Positions 1-10,660 of a stretch of DNA of 64,000 nt are shown here, in pieces. Numbering within the stretch: the first letter of the stretch is position 1; each line of letters starts with the position of its first letter. The stretch lies in the NCBI GenBank assembly GCA_023205875.1, contig CP060763.1, positions 62,001-126,000 of the forward strand. The letters are read 5' to 3'. The notes beneath the pieces were generated by a model that had not been told where the DNA came from, made no database searches, and was given only the letters and a program-made list of their open reading frames with translations. Position numbers and translations under genes: made by a program. This stretch comes from Chloropicon primus. Taxonomy: Eukaryota; Chlorophyta; Chloropicophyceae; Chloropicales; Chloropicaceae.

Positions 1-2065
1 ATCTCGGCTTCGCTCGCTGGGTCAATCGGGTGGTTCTGGTAATCCTGATCCCCGTCACCATGATCCTCAGGCAGACTGCTGAGTCGGTGCTGCTGCTGCT
101 GCGAAGGTCTCCGGTGGCGCTCCTGCAGGCGCTTCTGACGCTCCTGAGCGAGCTGAGAGTCGAGGATGCTCTCATTCACGTTCTTGAGTCTGTTGATCTC
201 GGCCGCAGACGCGGCGGACTCCCTCTGCATGCGTTGCAAAGTCCGGTCCAAGGTTTGCTGGGTGGACTTCAGCTCACCCTCGAGCCTCATCTTCTCGTGC
301 ACCAGGTGCTCAAGATCCTCCTTGCTCTGCTTCAGCTCCCTTCTGCACTGTGCCAAGCTGGTGTGGGCGTTGTCGTGCTCGTCCTGCAACCGGTGCAGCT
401 CTCTGGTCAGGGCCTCCTTCTCTGCTTGCAGAACCTTGGACTCCTTTTGGACATCGCTAAGCTCCGCCTTGTGCCTCGACCTTTCGCTCTCCACTTCCAG
501 TTTCCCCTGATGTTTGAAAGCGAAGCGAAGCACGTCAGTCCGTCCGTCGATCCGATTCAATTCGATGCAATCCCCAATCCCCAATCGGCTGCCGATGATG
601 GGCACCGTCCTTACCTCAGTCCCGGTCTTCTTGAGCTCGCTCTCGACCTCGGCCAACTTCATCATCACTGAGGTCTTCTCCTCAATGAGCCGATCCTTTG
701 CAGCCCTCAGCGTCTCGGCCTGCTGGCTCAGCCTCTTGTTGTCCTCCACCAATGTCTCGTGCTCCTTGTGAAGGCTCTTCAATTCGCTGGCGCGAACCCA
801 GGCATCCTGCTCCAGCTTGTGCATCTGTGACTCCATCACCTCCCTGCAAGTCATCGAGCGTGTGTGCGTGCGCGTGTGTGTGTTGTGTAAGAACATGATT
901 GAAAAGCCTAAACCAAACCCGCCAGCGTGTTTCACTCTTACCTGCTCGCTTTCTCCGTGGTGTGCTGACTGAGGGCTCTCTCGTGGACCACTTTCATGTC
1001 GTTGATCTTGGTCACCAACTCCTCCACTTGCTTTTGGTGCTTGTCCCTCTGCTCAGAAATTCTCTCCTGCTCCGCCTGTTTCAGCCAAACGTGCCACTGC
1101 TTCATGCGCTCGAGCTCCGACTCGGTGGAGGTCAGCTTCTGATGAATCTCCTCGAGAGACAACTTCTTTTGTCGGAGCTCCTCGGTCAGCTGGGCCTTCG
1201 AACGGACCAGCTCCTCGCACTGGACCCTAGTCTGCTGCAAGTCGTGCACCCTTGCCTCCAAGGCAGCCTCATTCTGCTTCAGAGAGATGGTCAACTCGTC
1301 GCACTTGGACCGGGACACCTCCAGCTTCTTGGTCGTCTCCTCGTTCGCGTCACCTGGATGACAAAGCAAACACTGGTCAGCAAAGAGAATTGGAACGGGC
1401 TTCCGCCAAGAACTTACTTTGCTCCTCGATCATGCTCTGGCACTCCTCAAGCTCTTTCTCCTTGCCGTTCAACGTTTTCTCCAGGCTCCTCTTGTATTCG
1501 AGGTTTTCGAGGTGGTTTCGCTCGAGCTCATCGAGCTGCGTCCTGAGTCCTTCCTTCTCCCTATCATCCTCGCTGTGCCTCACTTCATGCTTCTCCACTT
1601 CCTTCTCCAAGAACCGTAGTTTGCTCGTCAGCACCCTCACCTCCTTCTCCGAGGCCTGCAGTTGGTCTGAGCACGAGCGAAGAAGACGACGACGACGACG
1701 ACGAAGGGTCAGTCAGACTTGTGCTCCACGAGTGAGGAGTGTGTATCTCTTGACCTAAACGAATGAATGGAATGAGTTTCATCCTTGCCCTCCTCCTCCT
1801 CACCTGATAGGACGACGTTCTCGTGCTTGAGAGAGGTCACCTCCTTGTCCAGGGACTTGATAACGTCGCTCTGCTCCTTGCACTTCTCGGTCACTTGGGC
1901 ACTGGAAACCTTGAGAGAGGAGACGGCCTGACTCATGCCCGGCCAGCTTGGTGCCGCATCAGCATCCAGGATGCGAAGGAGCTGAAGCTGGTCGTCCAAA
2001 CCTTCCAGAGAGCTCTGGAAGGCTTCAAGCAGCTGACTCAAAGTGTAGATAGCCTCCTCCTGCAT
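1..2065 (-). CDS. Long coiled-coil protein, 3' end cut by window edge, five coding exons
   Basis: Coding exons, in transcription order, are 2065-1804, 1666-1418, 1353-942, 843-615 and 506-1. Each intron is GT-AG (GTGAGG, GTAAGT, GTAAGA and GTAAGG donors), and phases join without a stop for at least 552 residues. The product is almost entirely charged heptad-like sequence (for example KKLEVSRSKCDEL, SQQAETLRAAKDRL), ending in a Gln-rich patch QQQQH before the edge. It is therefore a long alpha-helical coiled coil of a cytoskeletal, centrosomal or golgin type; no enzymatic domain is visible and I cannot assign a family. The ATG at 2065 is the first Met, but the frame stays open some 14 codons further upstream, so an upstream 5' exon is possible. 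Exon structure is read by eye from splice consensus. Confidence 0.75.
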
Positions 2066-3091
2066 GATGTCTTCGTTGGATGAGGAGCTGAAGCCAGGAG
2101 AGAGGTCTTGACACCTTCCTCAGTCAATGTACCACCGAATTCCTCGGTCTTCCTCCCTCCCTCCTTCCAAAGATCCCGACCTTGGAGTTGCACTGACCCC
2201 ACCCCACCACACCTCCTGTTCAGAGGACAGACCTGACCTCTCTTCGCAGTGCCAAAGGTGAGGAGAGAATGTTTGTGGAAGGCAAAGTGAGGTGGGATGA
2301 GGTGAAGTGAAGTGAAGTGTCCCTCCAGCCTCCAGCCTCCTGCCTCTTGGACTGGCTCCGCTCCCTTGTGTGCTCTCTCTCCCTTGGCCACGCGGCCCTT
2401 CCTCCCTTGGACTGTCAGTAGTTTAAATTAAATTAATTCTGGAGGAGGGAGGAGGGAGGAGGGGGATGAATCATTGATGCAGGGCGAGGGTGAGGGTGGT
2501 GGGAGGGAAGGAGGCATGGGTGGACGCGTTGCTTCTTCCTCTTCCTCTTTCCAAGTAGTCCTCGTCTCTTTCAGAAAGAATCGTGGTGATGCAGGAGGAC
2601 CACCAAGGAGGAGGAGGAGGAGGATGGATGAATGGATTGTGGGGATGAATCATTGATGCAGGGCGAGGGTGAGGGTGGTGGGAGGGAAGGAGGCATGGGT
2701 GGACGCGTTGCTTCTTCCTCTTCCTCTTTCCAAGCAGTCCTCGTCTCTTTCAGAAAGAATCGTGGTGATGCAGGAGGACCACCAAGGAGGAGGAGGAGGA
2801 GGATGGATGAATGGATTGTGGGGATGAATCATTGATGCAGGGCGAGGGTGAGGGTGGTGGGAGGGAAGGAGGCATGGGTGGACGCGTTGCTTCTTCCTCT
2901 TTCCAAGGAGCCCTTACTTGCAAACTGGGAAGGTGATCGATGGTGGTCAACACACCAGCGCTATTCTTTGTCTACATCATCATTTGGTGTGCGTGACTCG
3001 TTACCTGCACGCTCCTTTGCTTGACTTTTATTGTTTACGTTACTATTTCACAGGTCGGGAGAGTCCAGTGTTGGACTGGCACGGCGTCCAG
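2066..3091. other. Intergenic spacer between two minus-strand genes
   Basis: Apart from the 179-bp array there is purine-rich low-complexity sequence and an AT-rich patch near 2425-2442. I see no convincing coding exon, although a short 5' exon of the coiled-coil gene could be hidden here. Confidence 0.5.
2465..2915. repeat. Minisatellite, 179-bp period, about 2.5 copies
   Basis: Units start at 2465, 2644 and 2823 with GATGAATCATTGATGCAGGG and are nearly identical; the third is cut short after the TCTTTCCAAG segment. The array lies between two minus-strand genes, upstream of the coiled-coil gene. Short ORFs on both strands simply follow the repeat and look non-coding. Confidence 0.9.
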
Positions 3092-3864
3092 TCACCCGTC
3101 GTACCCCAAGTCCTCCTCCGTTGTCGTGGTGACTTCCTCGGACAGAACCCGCATGGTCGCCTCGGCGCTCACCATCATCCTCATCGCGACCTCCTCCTCC
3201 ACCGCGATCTCCTCCTCCACCGCGATCTCCTCCTCGTCCTCCGCGACCTCCTCCTCATCTTCCGCGACCTCCTGCACCGAGTAAAGCGGAGGCGGCGCGG
3301 AGGCAACGCTCCCTTGCTCCTCCTCCTGTTCCGCCCGAAGCTTGTAACGCTTCAGCCTGTTGGCAAGCTGGTACAATCCCTCGATGCCGCCCACCCTCAT
3401 GAGCATCTCCTCGTCCAGCATGTTGTCCTTGAAGAAGTACAAGGGCAAGAGAGAAGCGTACTCTCCCTCGGCCTCAAGAGCCAATGCTGTGGCCTCCTCG
3501 AGCGTCGTCGGCTCGGGCGCCTCCCTCGAGAGCCCCCCCCCCCGGTACATCGCTTCCTTCGCCTTCCGCAGCGCGCCGTCTTCATCAAGAAAAGAAACGA
3601 GGGGTCAGCGATGAGAAACGAGAGGTCATCGAGGTGACGCGGCGAGAGGACTGAGGACTGCCCACACCCGGGTTACCCACACTCACCTCGGACGATCTGG
3701 GAAAGGAACCCCCTCCCTCTGTGCGCTGCCGTGGCCTCGCAGTCCTCAGGTCCAACAACCACGAGGAACGCGAAGAGGAACACGAAGATGAACACCAAGA
3801 CCTCCACAAGTCTCGAGGACGATGTAGCCGTGGAGGAGGAGGAGTGCCACCATCGCGGTATCAT
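3092..3864 (-). CDS. Small secreted or membrane-anchored protein, paralogue of the next gene, 2 exons
   Basis: Exons 3864-3687 and 3579-3092 join through a phase-1 GTGAGT...AG intron of 107 nt to give 221 residues. The N-terminus has a strong hydrophobic stretch (LVFIFVFLFAFLVVVG, about residues 22-40) suited to a signal peptide or anchor. It is followed by GFLSQIVRG, the intron, and then DGALRKAKEAM. The C-terminal third is very acidic and repetitive (VAEDEEE, IAVEEE). The neighbour at 4777-5345 shares the M-(I/M)-PR start, the LSQIVRG box, the intron position and phase, and the DGALR continuation, so the two arose by tandem duplication. I do not recognise the family. The ATG at 3864 is chosen because the start is conserved between the copies. 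Confidence 0.65.
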
Positions 3865-4776
3865 CTCTGCCCCCCTCTCCTCCTCTCTCTTCAGGGAGGA
3901 GAAGGAGAATAAAAAAAAAAAGCTTGTCTCAATTGCGGAGAGCGGCGAGTCCAATTGCAGTCCGAACCCCCTCCGGTCCACCCAGGCTCCCTCTCTTTCT
4001 CTCTCTCTGCTCCCTCTCGCCCGATGTCAGTCGCCGCTCGTCATGCCGTGTAGTCACCATGTAGTCATTGCCTCAAAGCCTTTGCCACATGGACCACAGC
4101 GCTGGATGAGAGAAGTAACTGCCCATGGAGGTGCTGCTGATGATGGTGATGGTGATGGTGATGATGATGGCGGGGAAGGAGGGGGACGGTGGGAGGTCGA
4201 AGGACAATGAATTCGTGCTCCTCTCCCTCTTTCCAAAGAACTCTCGCTTGATGGGGTAACCGGGAAAGAAAGTGATCAGGCCAAGGGGGGAGGAGGGAGG
4301 GTGATGGTGATGATGGTGATGATGATGGCGGGGAGGGAGGATTGGGAGGGGATTGTGCCTTGCATGGTCCCTTCCACTGGATCTTCATCCTTCTCCTTCC
4401 ACCTGCTCCTTCCAAAGAGAAGAGCCCTTTGATGGAGGGAGGGAGAGAAGGAGGAGGAGGAGGAGGCCACAACAATGAAGGAGCTTGCTTGCTCGCGTTG
4501 AAAGAACAATGCAATGTCATAAAAAAAAAAGATAAAAAAAACGTCCCGATCACGAGTCCCGATCCATTCCCTCCACCCGCATGCATCAACCTCTCCCTCA
4601 AGGTCTCTTCGGTCGATGCCTGCTTGTGGATGGGAGCGTCATCGGCGTTGGTGTCGGTGCCGTCACCTGGGCGCAAAAAAGGATCCTCAAAAATTTGCAC
4701 TGCCCCGGAATCCGAAGCGATTGCCTCCACCACCGCCACACCTTTGTCTCCCCCTCTCCCTCTCTCTCTCTCTCCC
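3865..4776. other. Spacer with degenerate tandem repeat and GATGGT microsatellites
   Basis: GATGGTGATG microsatellites at about 4137-4178 and 4301-4330 each precede a (T/C)TTCCAAAGA box (near 4230 and 4406) followed by a TTGATGG element. This suggests two diverged copies of a unit of about 165-176 bp. An open frame on the minus strand crosses the region, but its composition is low-complexity. A possible extra 3' exon of the 4777-5345 gene (around 4580-4740) could not be joined in frame. Confidence 0.4.
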
Positions 4777-5345
4777 TCACCGACCACCCTCCTCCTCCTC
4801 CTCCTTTGCATGATCGGCAGGGGTCAACGCCGTTTGATCCAACGGGATCAGCACCAGGCCGCCCTCGGCCTCCTGGACCATCACCAGGCCGCCCGGAGCA
4901 CCGCCGCCGTCGTCCACGGCCAGGTGCTGGATGTCGCTCCCCCGCGGGCCGCTCGCGAGCGGGAGGAGGGACCGCAGGGCGTCTTCGTTAACGTCCTCGT
5001 GCCCCGCCCGGCGGTATCGAGCGGCGGCCCTCTTGACGCCGGCCGCCTTGGGGAGCAGCAACCGCAGGGCGTACTCGTCCAGGCCCTCGACCATGCGCAG
5101 CGCTCCATCTGCGCCAGGGAAAGATGAGAGGAAAGAAAAAAGTCAGGGCTCTGTGCTTGCGAGGCTCTCTTCCATCCGACTGCGTTCTGGCGCAAGCGTG
5201 CCTCCTCACCTCTCACGATCTGCGACAAATAGTCCCTCCCTCGGATCGCAGGAGCGTCGTCGCGCTCGCTCACGCAGGAGCAGCTCGAGCAAGCCATCCC
5301 CCACGCGAGGAGACCGCAGAGAAACCACGACAACCGCGGCATCAT
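4777..5345 (-). CDS. Small secreted or membrane-anchored protein, paralogue of the gene at 3092-3864, 2 exons
   Basis: Exons 5345-5210 and 5108-4777 are joined by a 101-nt phase-1 GTGAGG...CAG intron and give 155 residues. The N-terminus MMPRLSWFLCGLLAWG is signal-peptide-like and is followed by Cys-rich CSSCSC. It continues YLSQIVRG, the splice junction, then DGALRMVEGLDEYAL. The second half has two similar helical segments ending in SLLP or LLLP and finishes in an acidic tail EEEEEGG. It lies 912 bp upstream of its paralogue in the same orientation. The function is unknown. The 3' end is uncertain because the stop TGA overlaps a good GTGAGG donor, so an additional exon cannot be excluded. 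Confidence 0.6.
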
Positions 5346-5550
5346 CTCTCTCCTTCGCAGCCCCTTCGACAACCTCGAAAGCGAGTGCGGCATGCAAATT
5401 GCGCGAAACCTTCCTTCTTCTGCGCGAACCTCTCGACCCTCCCTCGACCCTTTCTCGTGCTTCCGGCGGTCTCACGCCCACCTTATCGCCGAGCGATGAA
5501 GCCAACTCCACACAACAACCTCGTCGCCCACCCCCAAACCCAAGCGACCA

Positions 5551-5565
5551 CTCTTTCGAAAGAGC
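5551..5565. promoter_or_regulatory. CTCTTTCGAAAGAG palindrome
   Basis: A perfect 14-bp palindrome about 206 bp upstream of the ATG of the minus-strand gene starting at 5345. It is one of at least eight similar intergenic sites in the window. Confidence 0.45.
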
Positions 5566-5669
5566 ACTGAGACCAGAGACGAAACCAGGAACACGAGATG
5601 CTCCGCCACAAACCTCCTCCCTTCTCCCTTGTCAAGGACTTGACCTCCTCGTCGTCCGTTTCCCTCGCT

Positions 5670-5746
5670 CGTAACGGTTTTTGGAAAGAAAAAAAACGAC
5701 GACGACCTCAGCCGTTACGTTCTCCTCCTCAGCCGTTACGTTACGG
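5670..5746. promoter_or_regulatory. Cluster of three GCCGTTACG-type boxes
   Basis: CGTAACGG lies at 5670, GCCGTTACGTT at 5711 and GCCGTTACGTTACGG at 5732. The same core abuts the kinesin-14 start and lies 18 nt before the ATG at 62804. A shared transcription-factor site is an inference. Confidence 0.35.
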
Positions 5747-5930
5747 TTACGCCACGCGACGACGACGACGACGACGCCGGCGTCTGGTCTGGTCTGCGTG
5801 AGAGGGTGAGAGGCCTACCGCGGAAAGGAAAGGAAAGGACCACTGCCCTCGCCCTCGCCCTGGCGCTTCCTCCTCCTCTCTTGTCCTCGCCGTCGCCGAG
5901 CAAGCACAAGTCCTCTCGCTTCGTGTGTGG

Positions 5931-5946
5931 GCTCTTTCGAAAGAGC
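5931..5946. promoter_or_regulatory. GCTCTTTCGAAAGAGC, perfect 16-bp palindrome
   Basis: This is the longest perfect copy of the recurrent intergenic palindrome, in the middle of a divergent intergenic region. Confidence 0.5.
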
Positions 5947-6183
5947 AAAGGGAGACGCTTCCCTTGAGACAAATCAAACGCTTCTCCGTCCCCTCTCTCT
6001 CCCTCTCTCTCCCTCTCTCTCCCTCGCGTCCTCCGCTCGCGTCCTCCGCCACAGCGCGCGCTTTTCTGTCTCAAATCGCGCGCCACGATCGACGACGTGG
6101 CCTTGGTAGAAGGTGAGGGAACGGCGACGGTGGAAAGGTTCAAATCGACGAGGGGACCGTCACGACGGGGAGGGGCTTCTCGA

Positions 6184-6199
6184 GAGCTTTCGAAAGAGC
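6184..6199. promoter_or_regulatory. GAGCTTTCGAAAGAGC palindrome-like box
   Basis: Near-perfect copy of the recurrent palindrome, just before the 161-bp minisatellite and about 500 bp upstream of the UPF0301 gene. Confidence 0.4.
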
Positions 6200-6240
6200 A
6201 CTCGCTCGTCCATTTTGGCGAAGATTGGAACGATCCACGA

Positions 6241-6582
6241 AGAGGAGACTGACTTTGTGTCTTGCACTTTGCTCCTATGCTCATGGTCATCCTCCCTATT
6301 GGTGCTGGTTGTTCTGCACCGGTGGAAGGTTCGTGTGCACCGTGAAGAGGAGAGGAAGCGGCTTTCATCAAGCCCTCGCTCGCTCCGTTTTCATTTCAAG
6401 AAGAGGAGACTGACTTTGTGTCTTGCACTTTGCTCCTATGCTCATGGTCATCCTCCCTATTGGTGCTGGTTGTTCTGCACCGGTGGAAGGTTCGTGTGCA
6501 CCGTGAAGAGGAGAGGAAGCGGCTTTCATCAAGCCCTCGCTCGCTCCGTTTTCATTTCAAGAAGAGGAGACTGACTTTGTGT
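6241..6582. repeat. Minisatellite, 161-bp period, two full copies plus a stub
   Basis: AGAGGAGACTGACTTTGTGT recurs at 6241, 6402 and 6563. The first two units look identical over 161 bp. The array lies directly upstream of the UPF0301 gene. Confidence 0.9.
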
Positions 6583-6693
6583 GTTTGCACTTTGATGGCT
6601 CATCCCTCATGCCTCATGGCCTCATGACTCCTTGCTCATCACGAAGGGTGTGTTGTGGATGTTGTGAAGGGGTGGGAGGTTTGTTCGCAGAGG

Positions 6694-7734
6694 ATGGCGA
6701 TGAGGAGGTCCAGACTTGTGAGCGCGGCGTGCGGGTCGGGGTGTCCCTTCGGAGGGGTTCGCCGGGGGAGGAGGGTGGAGAGGAAGCTCAGGCCGAGGAG
6801 GATGGTGTGTCGGAGTGGAGCCGGAGAGGGAGGGGAGCAGCCGGAGGAAGGGCCGAGGGAGCCGGAGGAGTCGGGGGACTACGCCTCGATGGAGGACTGG
6901 AGGTCCTTCAGAGCGCAGCTCATTCAGTCCGGGTTGAAGACGTCGGGGAGGAGAGAGGGCGAGCCTATGCCGACGACGCAGGGGGAAGGCCAAGAATCGA
7001 GCGAGGGGGACCCCAAGAAGGAGCAGGAGTCCAGGGATTTGCCATCGTCGTCGTCGATGTGGGCCCACGCCATTGGAAACCGGCCGGAGAAGGGCTGCCT
7101 GATCATCGCTCGGCCCGACGCCTTCCTCCAGTCGCAAAAGTACTTCCACGAGGCGGTGATATTCTTGGTGGACTACTCGCCGGAGAAGGGCGCGGTGGGC
7201 CTGATATTGAACAGGCCCACGCAGTTCACCCTGGGCGCGATCAGCTTCGACATCACCTCGCCGGAGGACGGCCAGGGCAAGATGCCCGAGGTGGAGGACA
7301 AGGACCTCGAGGAGAAGGTCAACATCCCGATGTTCCTTCGGGAGAATCGAGTCTACTTCGGAGGCGACGTCAAGAGCGCGGCCTCCACGCTGATGGCCGT
7401 CCACCCCTTCGACGAGACCATCATCCCAGATGCCCAAAAGGTCGTGGAGGGCGTGTACTGCAACGGCAAGTGGTTCGAGCTCGGCGAGGACAGGGGCCCC
7501 GCCGTGGCGATCGATGCTCCCAAGTACAAATTTTTCGCCCAGTACGCTGGGTGGGCGCCGGGACAGCTGGAGAGCGAGCTCGACACGGACCAAGTCTGGA
7601 TTGCGGCGGCATGCTCGCCGGAGCTCGTGCTCAAGCAGGTCATCCAGCTCCCCAAACCACTGTGGCGGGAGGTCTTGGAACTCATGGGAGGCGAGTACGC
7701 CACCATGTCGAAGGAGCAGTACGGCGAGCTTTGA
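6694..7734 (+). CDS. UPF0301/DUF179 (YqgE/AlgH-type) protein, probably plastid-targeted
   Basis: A single exon of 346 residues. Residues 1 to about 50 are Arg/Ser/Ala-rich with few acids (MAMRRSRLVSAACGSG), like a transit peptide, followed by an acidic linker. From about residue 120 comes the UPF0301 fold: GCLIIARPD near the start, then YFHEAVIFLVDY, GAVGLILNRPT, the VYFGGDV motif, an AQYAGWAPGQLESEL stretch and a final WIAAACSPELV block. These are the recognisable blocks of the YqgE family. Its biochemical role is unresolved, but plastid and bacterial members are widespread. The frame is open upstream of 6694, but no earlier ATG fits; 6700 is an alternative start. The gene is convergent with the SMP-C2 gene, 87 bp apart. 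Confidence 0.85.
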   Translation: MAMRRSRLVSAACGSGCPFGGVRRGRRVERKLRPRRMVCRSGAGEGGEQPEEGPREPEESGDYASMEDWRSFRAQLIQSGLKTSGRREGEPMPTTQGEGQESSEGDPKKEQESRDLPSSSSMWAHAIGNRPEKGCLIIARPDAFLQSQKYFHEAVIFLVDYSPEKGAVGLILNRPTQFTLGAISFDITSPEDGQGKMPEVEDKDLEEKVNIPMFLRENRVYFGGDVKSAASTLMAVHPFDETIIPDAQKVVEGVYCNGKWFELGEDRGPAVAIDAPKYKFFAQYAGWAPGQLESELDTDQVWIAAACSPELVLKQVIQLPKPLWREVLELMGGEYATMSKEQYGEL

Positions 7735-7821
7735 GCTGTTGTTTCTTTTTACATTACACACGGGCTGGGACCTTTGGTTGGCCTCCATCATTTAAGAAGT
7801 AACATTTCTCGACTTTGTTTT

Positions 7822-10096
7822 TTAGACTTTGGTGCACGACTCCAGGGCTTTCGTGAGCTTCTGCCTCTCGGCGTCATCCTTGAGCCACATCTCGATCATG
7901 ATCTTGTTCGCGTCTTGGATCTGGACGGGAAAGCCATTGGCAGAGGAGCCGAGGCCGATGATCTCCATCCCCGGGGTGATCCTGATCGACATGAATTCCC
8001 TCGAGCAAGTCAGGTCCTTGTAAATCACGAGCTGCTCATTGGCCAGCACGCAGTACCTCTCCTTGATCTGGTTCTTGAAGTACCCCCCCCTGGTGGTCAG
8101 CGGGCCCGTGTAGGTCCCCGAGGAGATGGTGTTCTGCCTGGACAGGGTCTTGGTCTTCTGCAGGGGAGGGGCGGGAGACGCGGGCGGGGAGCTAAGGTTT
8201 TTCCTCGACACCGTTCTCGGTAGCAGCTCATCACCTTCTTCGTTCAAGGCGGCCTTCACGTCCTGCACCTCGAAGGACTTCTTACTCTCCCGAGTCGTGG
8301 CATCTCCTGGTGCCGCATCATCACTACTGTCCCGCTCGGAACCGTCCGATCCACCTTGGGGCTCAGCCGTCCGGTTTCCTCCCGGGCCTGCTTGCTCCTC
8401 GTCCTCCTCCACTCCATCGCTCCTTTCCTGCTCCATGGCTTCCTCGAACTCCTCATCGTCCTCCAGCAGGCCCAGGTTGAACATCTCCAAGGAGATGTTC
8501 AGGGTGCCCCTCTGTCCGTACTCCACGCTGGAGAGGTCAAGCTCCAGCATGTGGGCCGTGCCGTCGAAGAGAGCCTCGAGGTCCACCACAGCTGACCCAA
8601 GGAGGGTGTTCTTTCCCACGATGTCGTGATCGAACACGGACAGCTTGACGGGCTTGTCCAAGTTTTGCAGCAAGAAAGTGAACTGCTCGTTCCACTTGGG
8701 ATTGCAAGTCATCCTCTTCACCTTGGTCTTCGCCCTCTTGTGACCCACATTGATGACCACGAAGGGGTCGCTCGTGTTCTTCCCAATCAAGTTCCGATCG
8801 GCGGCCGCGAGATTGTAGGCACGGAGGATCTCGATGTCGAGCTTCACCTTGGGCTCACCCAACGCAGCAGCATCTTCCACCCCCATCTCCTTACCGGTGT
8901 CAACGTTGATTATCTTCACGGCGGCGGCCTTCTCGTCTGGCTCCTCCGCGCTCATCTCGGCCAAGGGCACCTCGAGGACGTTCGGCAAAGCCAAGACCGT
9001 CAGTGCGCCCTTGACGAGGTCGCCGATCTGGTTGATCAGCGGCATCTGTGTGATATCCCCGAACAGCTTCGAGACGGGGCGAATCTGGAAGTCCAGATCA
9101 GGGAGAGTGGGGAGCGTGATGCCGAGCATGCCAACGTAAGGCGGCGCTCCCGTGAGATTGCTCAGTCGAATCCTGACGGTCCCCTCCAGGGAGAGCTTGC
9201 TGATGTGCAGGAAGAACGGCAGCTTCTCGAGCAAACCGGCGCTGATCTCGAATCTCATGTTCTCCGATGGAATGAACTGAATGTCGAGATCGATGTCGAC
9301 GCGGGACTCCTTCGAACCCTTTCTGGAAGGCCTCGAGGAGGTGGTCAAACGCCATGTGCTGCTTCTCGCTGTACACGTCCTCGCTGAAATCGCTGTACTT
9401 CTTCGAGCTCGCCTTGCCAGCCTTCTTCTTCGTCACCGCGACGTGCTCCTCGGGCAGGGACGTCCTGATGCGAAGAATTCGAAGGGGAATCTCTCCGAGG
9501 GACACGCTCTCCACTTTGAGTCTCTTGATCACCGACTGGGTCTTGAGGAACTCGTCGAAGATGAACTGAACGTTCTCCAGAACGATCTCGCTGACCATGG
9601 GCTCGATGGCGTTGGGCCAGAGCCTGACCATTGCTCTGTTCAGCCAAGCCGCGGTGTCTCCGATGGTGTACTGGTCATCGTCCACGATGAGGAGCCGCCG
9701 CAAGTAGCGCTCGATGATCAGCTTGTTCGCCAGCCTCTCCGAGTCCGTTGACTTTATGATTTCCAGCCAAGGCACGGCCACCACGAGCACCAACCAGAAG
9801 GGGAACCCCCAACGACCCCAAAGGTAGCACGTGACAACAATGCAAAAGAAGTGGACCAGGCTCGGCGAGTTGCTCAGGACGAGTGCCGCGAATTGCCTTG
9901 CCTTGACCTCCAGCGACTCTCCCTCGCTCCCTGTCCCAAGGTCATCTCCGCCCTTGTGACCCCTTGCACCAGCAGGGCTTCTCCTCGAGCTGGTGTTGGT
10001 CCGCTTCCCCGTCAGCCGGTCGATCTGCCTCCTCAGCGCGATGTTCTCCAGGCTGAGCTCGGACAGGATCCTCTTCGCCTCCTCGTACGTGTTCAT
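7822..10096 (-). CDS. Extended-synaptotagmin-like protein: membrane anchor, SMP, C2 and PH domains
   Basis: Residues 1-32 form a short coiled coil (SLENIALRRQIDRL). Around residues 80-115 a hydrophobic hairpin (FFCIVVTCYLWG, FPFWLVLVVAVPWL) would anchor the protein in the ER. An SMP lipid-transfer domain follows (TAAWLNRAMVRLWP to IRPVSKLFGDI). Then comes a C2 domain (IEILRAYNLAAADRN, SDPFVVINVG, NPKWNEQFTF, with DHD as Ca2+-loop acids), an acidic linker and a C-terminal PH-like domain (GPLTTRGGYFKNQ, RYCVL). It probably tethers the ER to another membrane and moves lipid. The reading frame changes between about 9400 and 9315 inside the SMP domain. A 67-nt intron starting GTGTAC and ending CGAAG would restore it, but the donor is poor, so a single-base shift is equally possible. 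Total length is about 750 residues. Confidence 0.8.
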
Positions 10097-10144
10097 CTCG
10101 CTATTTCACAACAGCAAAAGGAGGCAGGAAGACCACCCGAACCT

Positions 10145-10660
10145 CGTCCTCCTTGTCCTCCTTGTCCTGGTGCCCAAGATACGAAACTTTGCCGACACCC
10201 TCTTGCCTTGAGGAACGAGAGGTGGTTCCACAACGATCAGGAGGGACTCTTTCACCGGTCCTCGCACTCGTGCCCTCCGTCTTGGACTCAACAACCGCCG
10301 TGTGAACGCAAACCCAACCCAAGGTCGTCCTCCTTGTCCTCCTTGTCCTGGTGCCCAAGATACGAAACTTTGCCGACACCCTCTTGCCTTGAGGAACGAG
10401 AGGTGGTTCCACAACGATCAGGAGGGACTATTGCACCGGTCCTCGCACTCGTGCCCTCCGTCTTGGACTCAACAACCGCCGTGTGAACGCAAACCCAACC
10501 CAAGGTCGTCCTCCTTGTCCTCCTTGTCCTGGTGCCCAAGATACGAAACTTTGCCGACACCCTCTTGCCTTGAGGAACGAGAGGTGGTTCCACAACGATC
10601 AGGAGGGACTATTGCACCGGTCCTCGCACTCGTGCCCTCCGTCTTGGACTCAACAACCGC
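10145..10660. repeat. Minisatellite, 181-bp period, about 2.9 copies
   Basis: Units begin with CGTCCTCCTTGTCCTCCTTG at 10145, 10326 and 10507. They are almost identical; one 6-base patch differs in the first unit (TCTTTC against TATTGC near 10248). The array fills the divergent spacer between the SMP-C2 gene and selenoprotein T. Confidence 0.92.

Larger units (their letters stand above)
5346..6693. other. Divergent intergenic region between the secreted-protein gene and the UPF0301 gene
   Basis: It holds three CTTTCGAAAG palindromes, the GCCGTTACG cluster, a CT microsatellite near 5990-6025 and the 161-bp array. Open frames on both strands are low in complexity and follow the repeats. I see no supported gene. 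Confidence 0.5.

Noticed and set aside
4065-4811. 248-codon minus-strand frame as a third exon of the gene at 4777-5345 or a separate gene
   Set aside because: Most is poly-Pro/His/Ser from microsatellites. Splicing the better part (VAVVEAIASDSG) to exon 2 with the visible donor gives a stop or wrong phase.
6022-6116. Plus-strand peptide ARAFLSQIARHD resembling the LSQIVRG box of the tandem paralogues
   Set aside because: Only the short box matches, there is no leader before it and no DGALR-like exon after it; probably chance.
5736-6371. 211-codon minus-strand open frame and overlapping plus-strand frames
   Set aside because: Composed of CT-rich and repeat-derived low-complexity sequence; no domain, no splice support.
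6579-7802. 407-codon plus-strand and 389-codon minus-strand frames overlapping the UPF0301 gene
   Set aside because: Shadow frames of a GC-rich coding region; only the 6694-7734 frame has recognisable domain motifs.
10145-10660. Tandem array as a CRISPR-like structure
   Set aside because: Units are contiguous and near-identical over the full 181 bp, with no repeat-spacer alternation, in a eukaryotic intergenic region.
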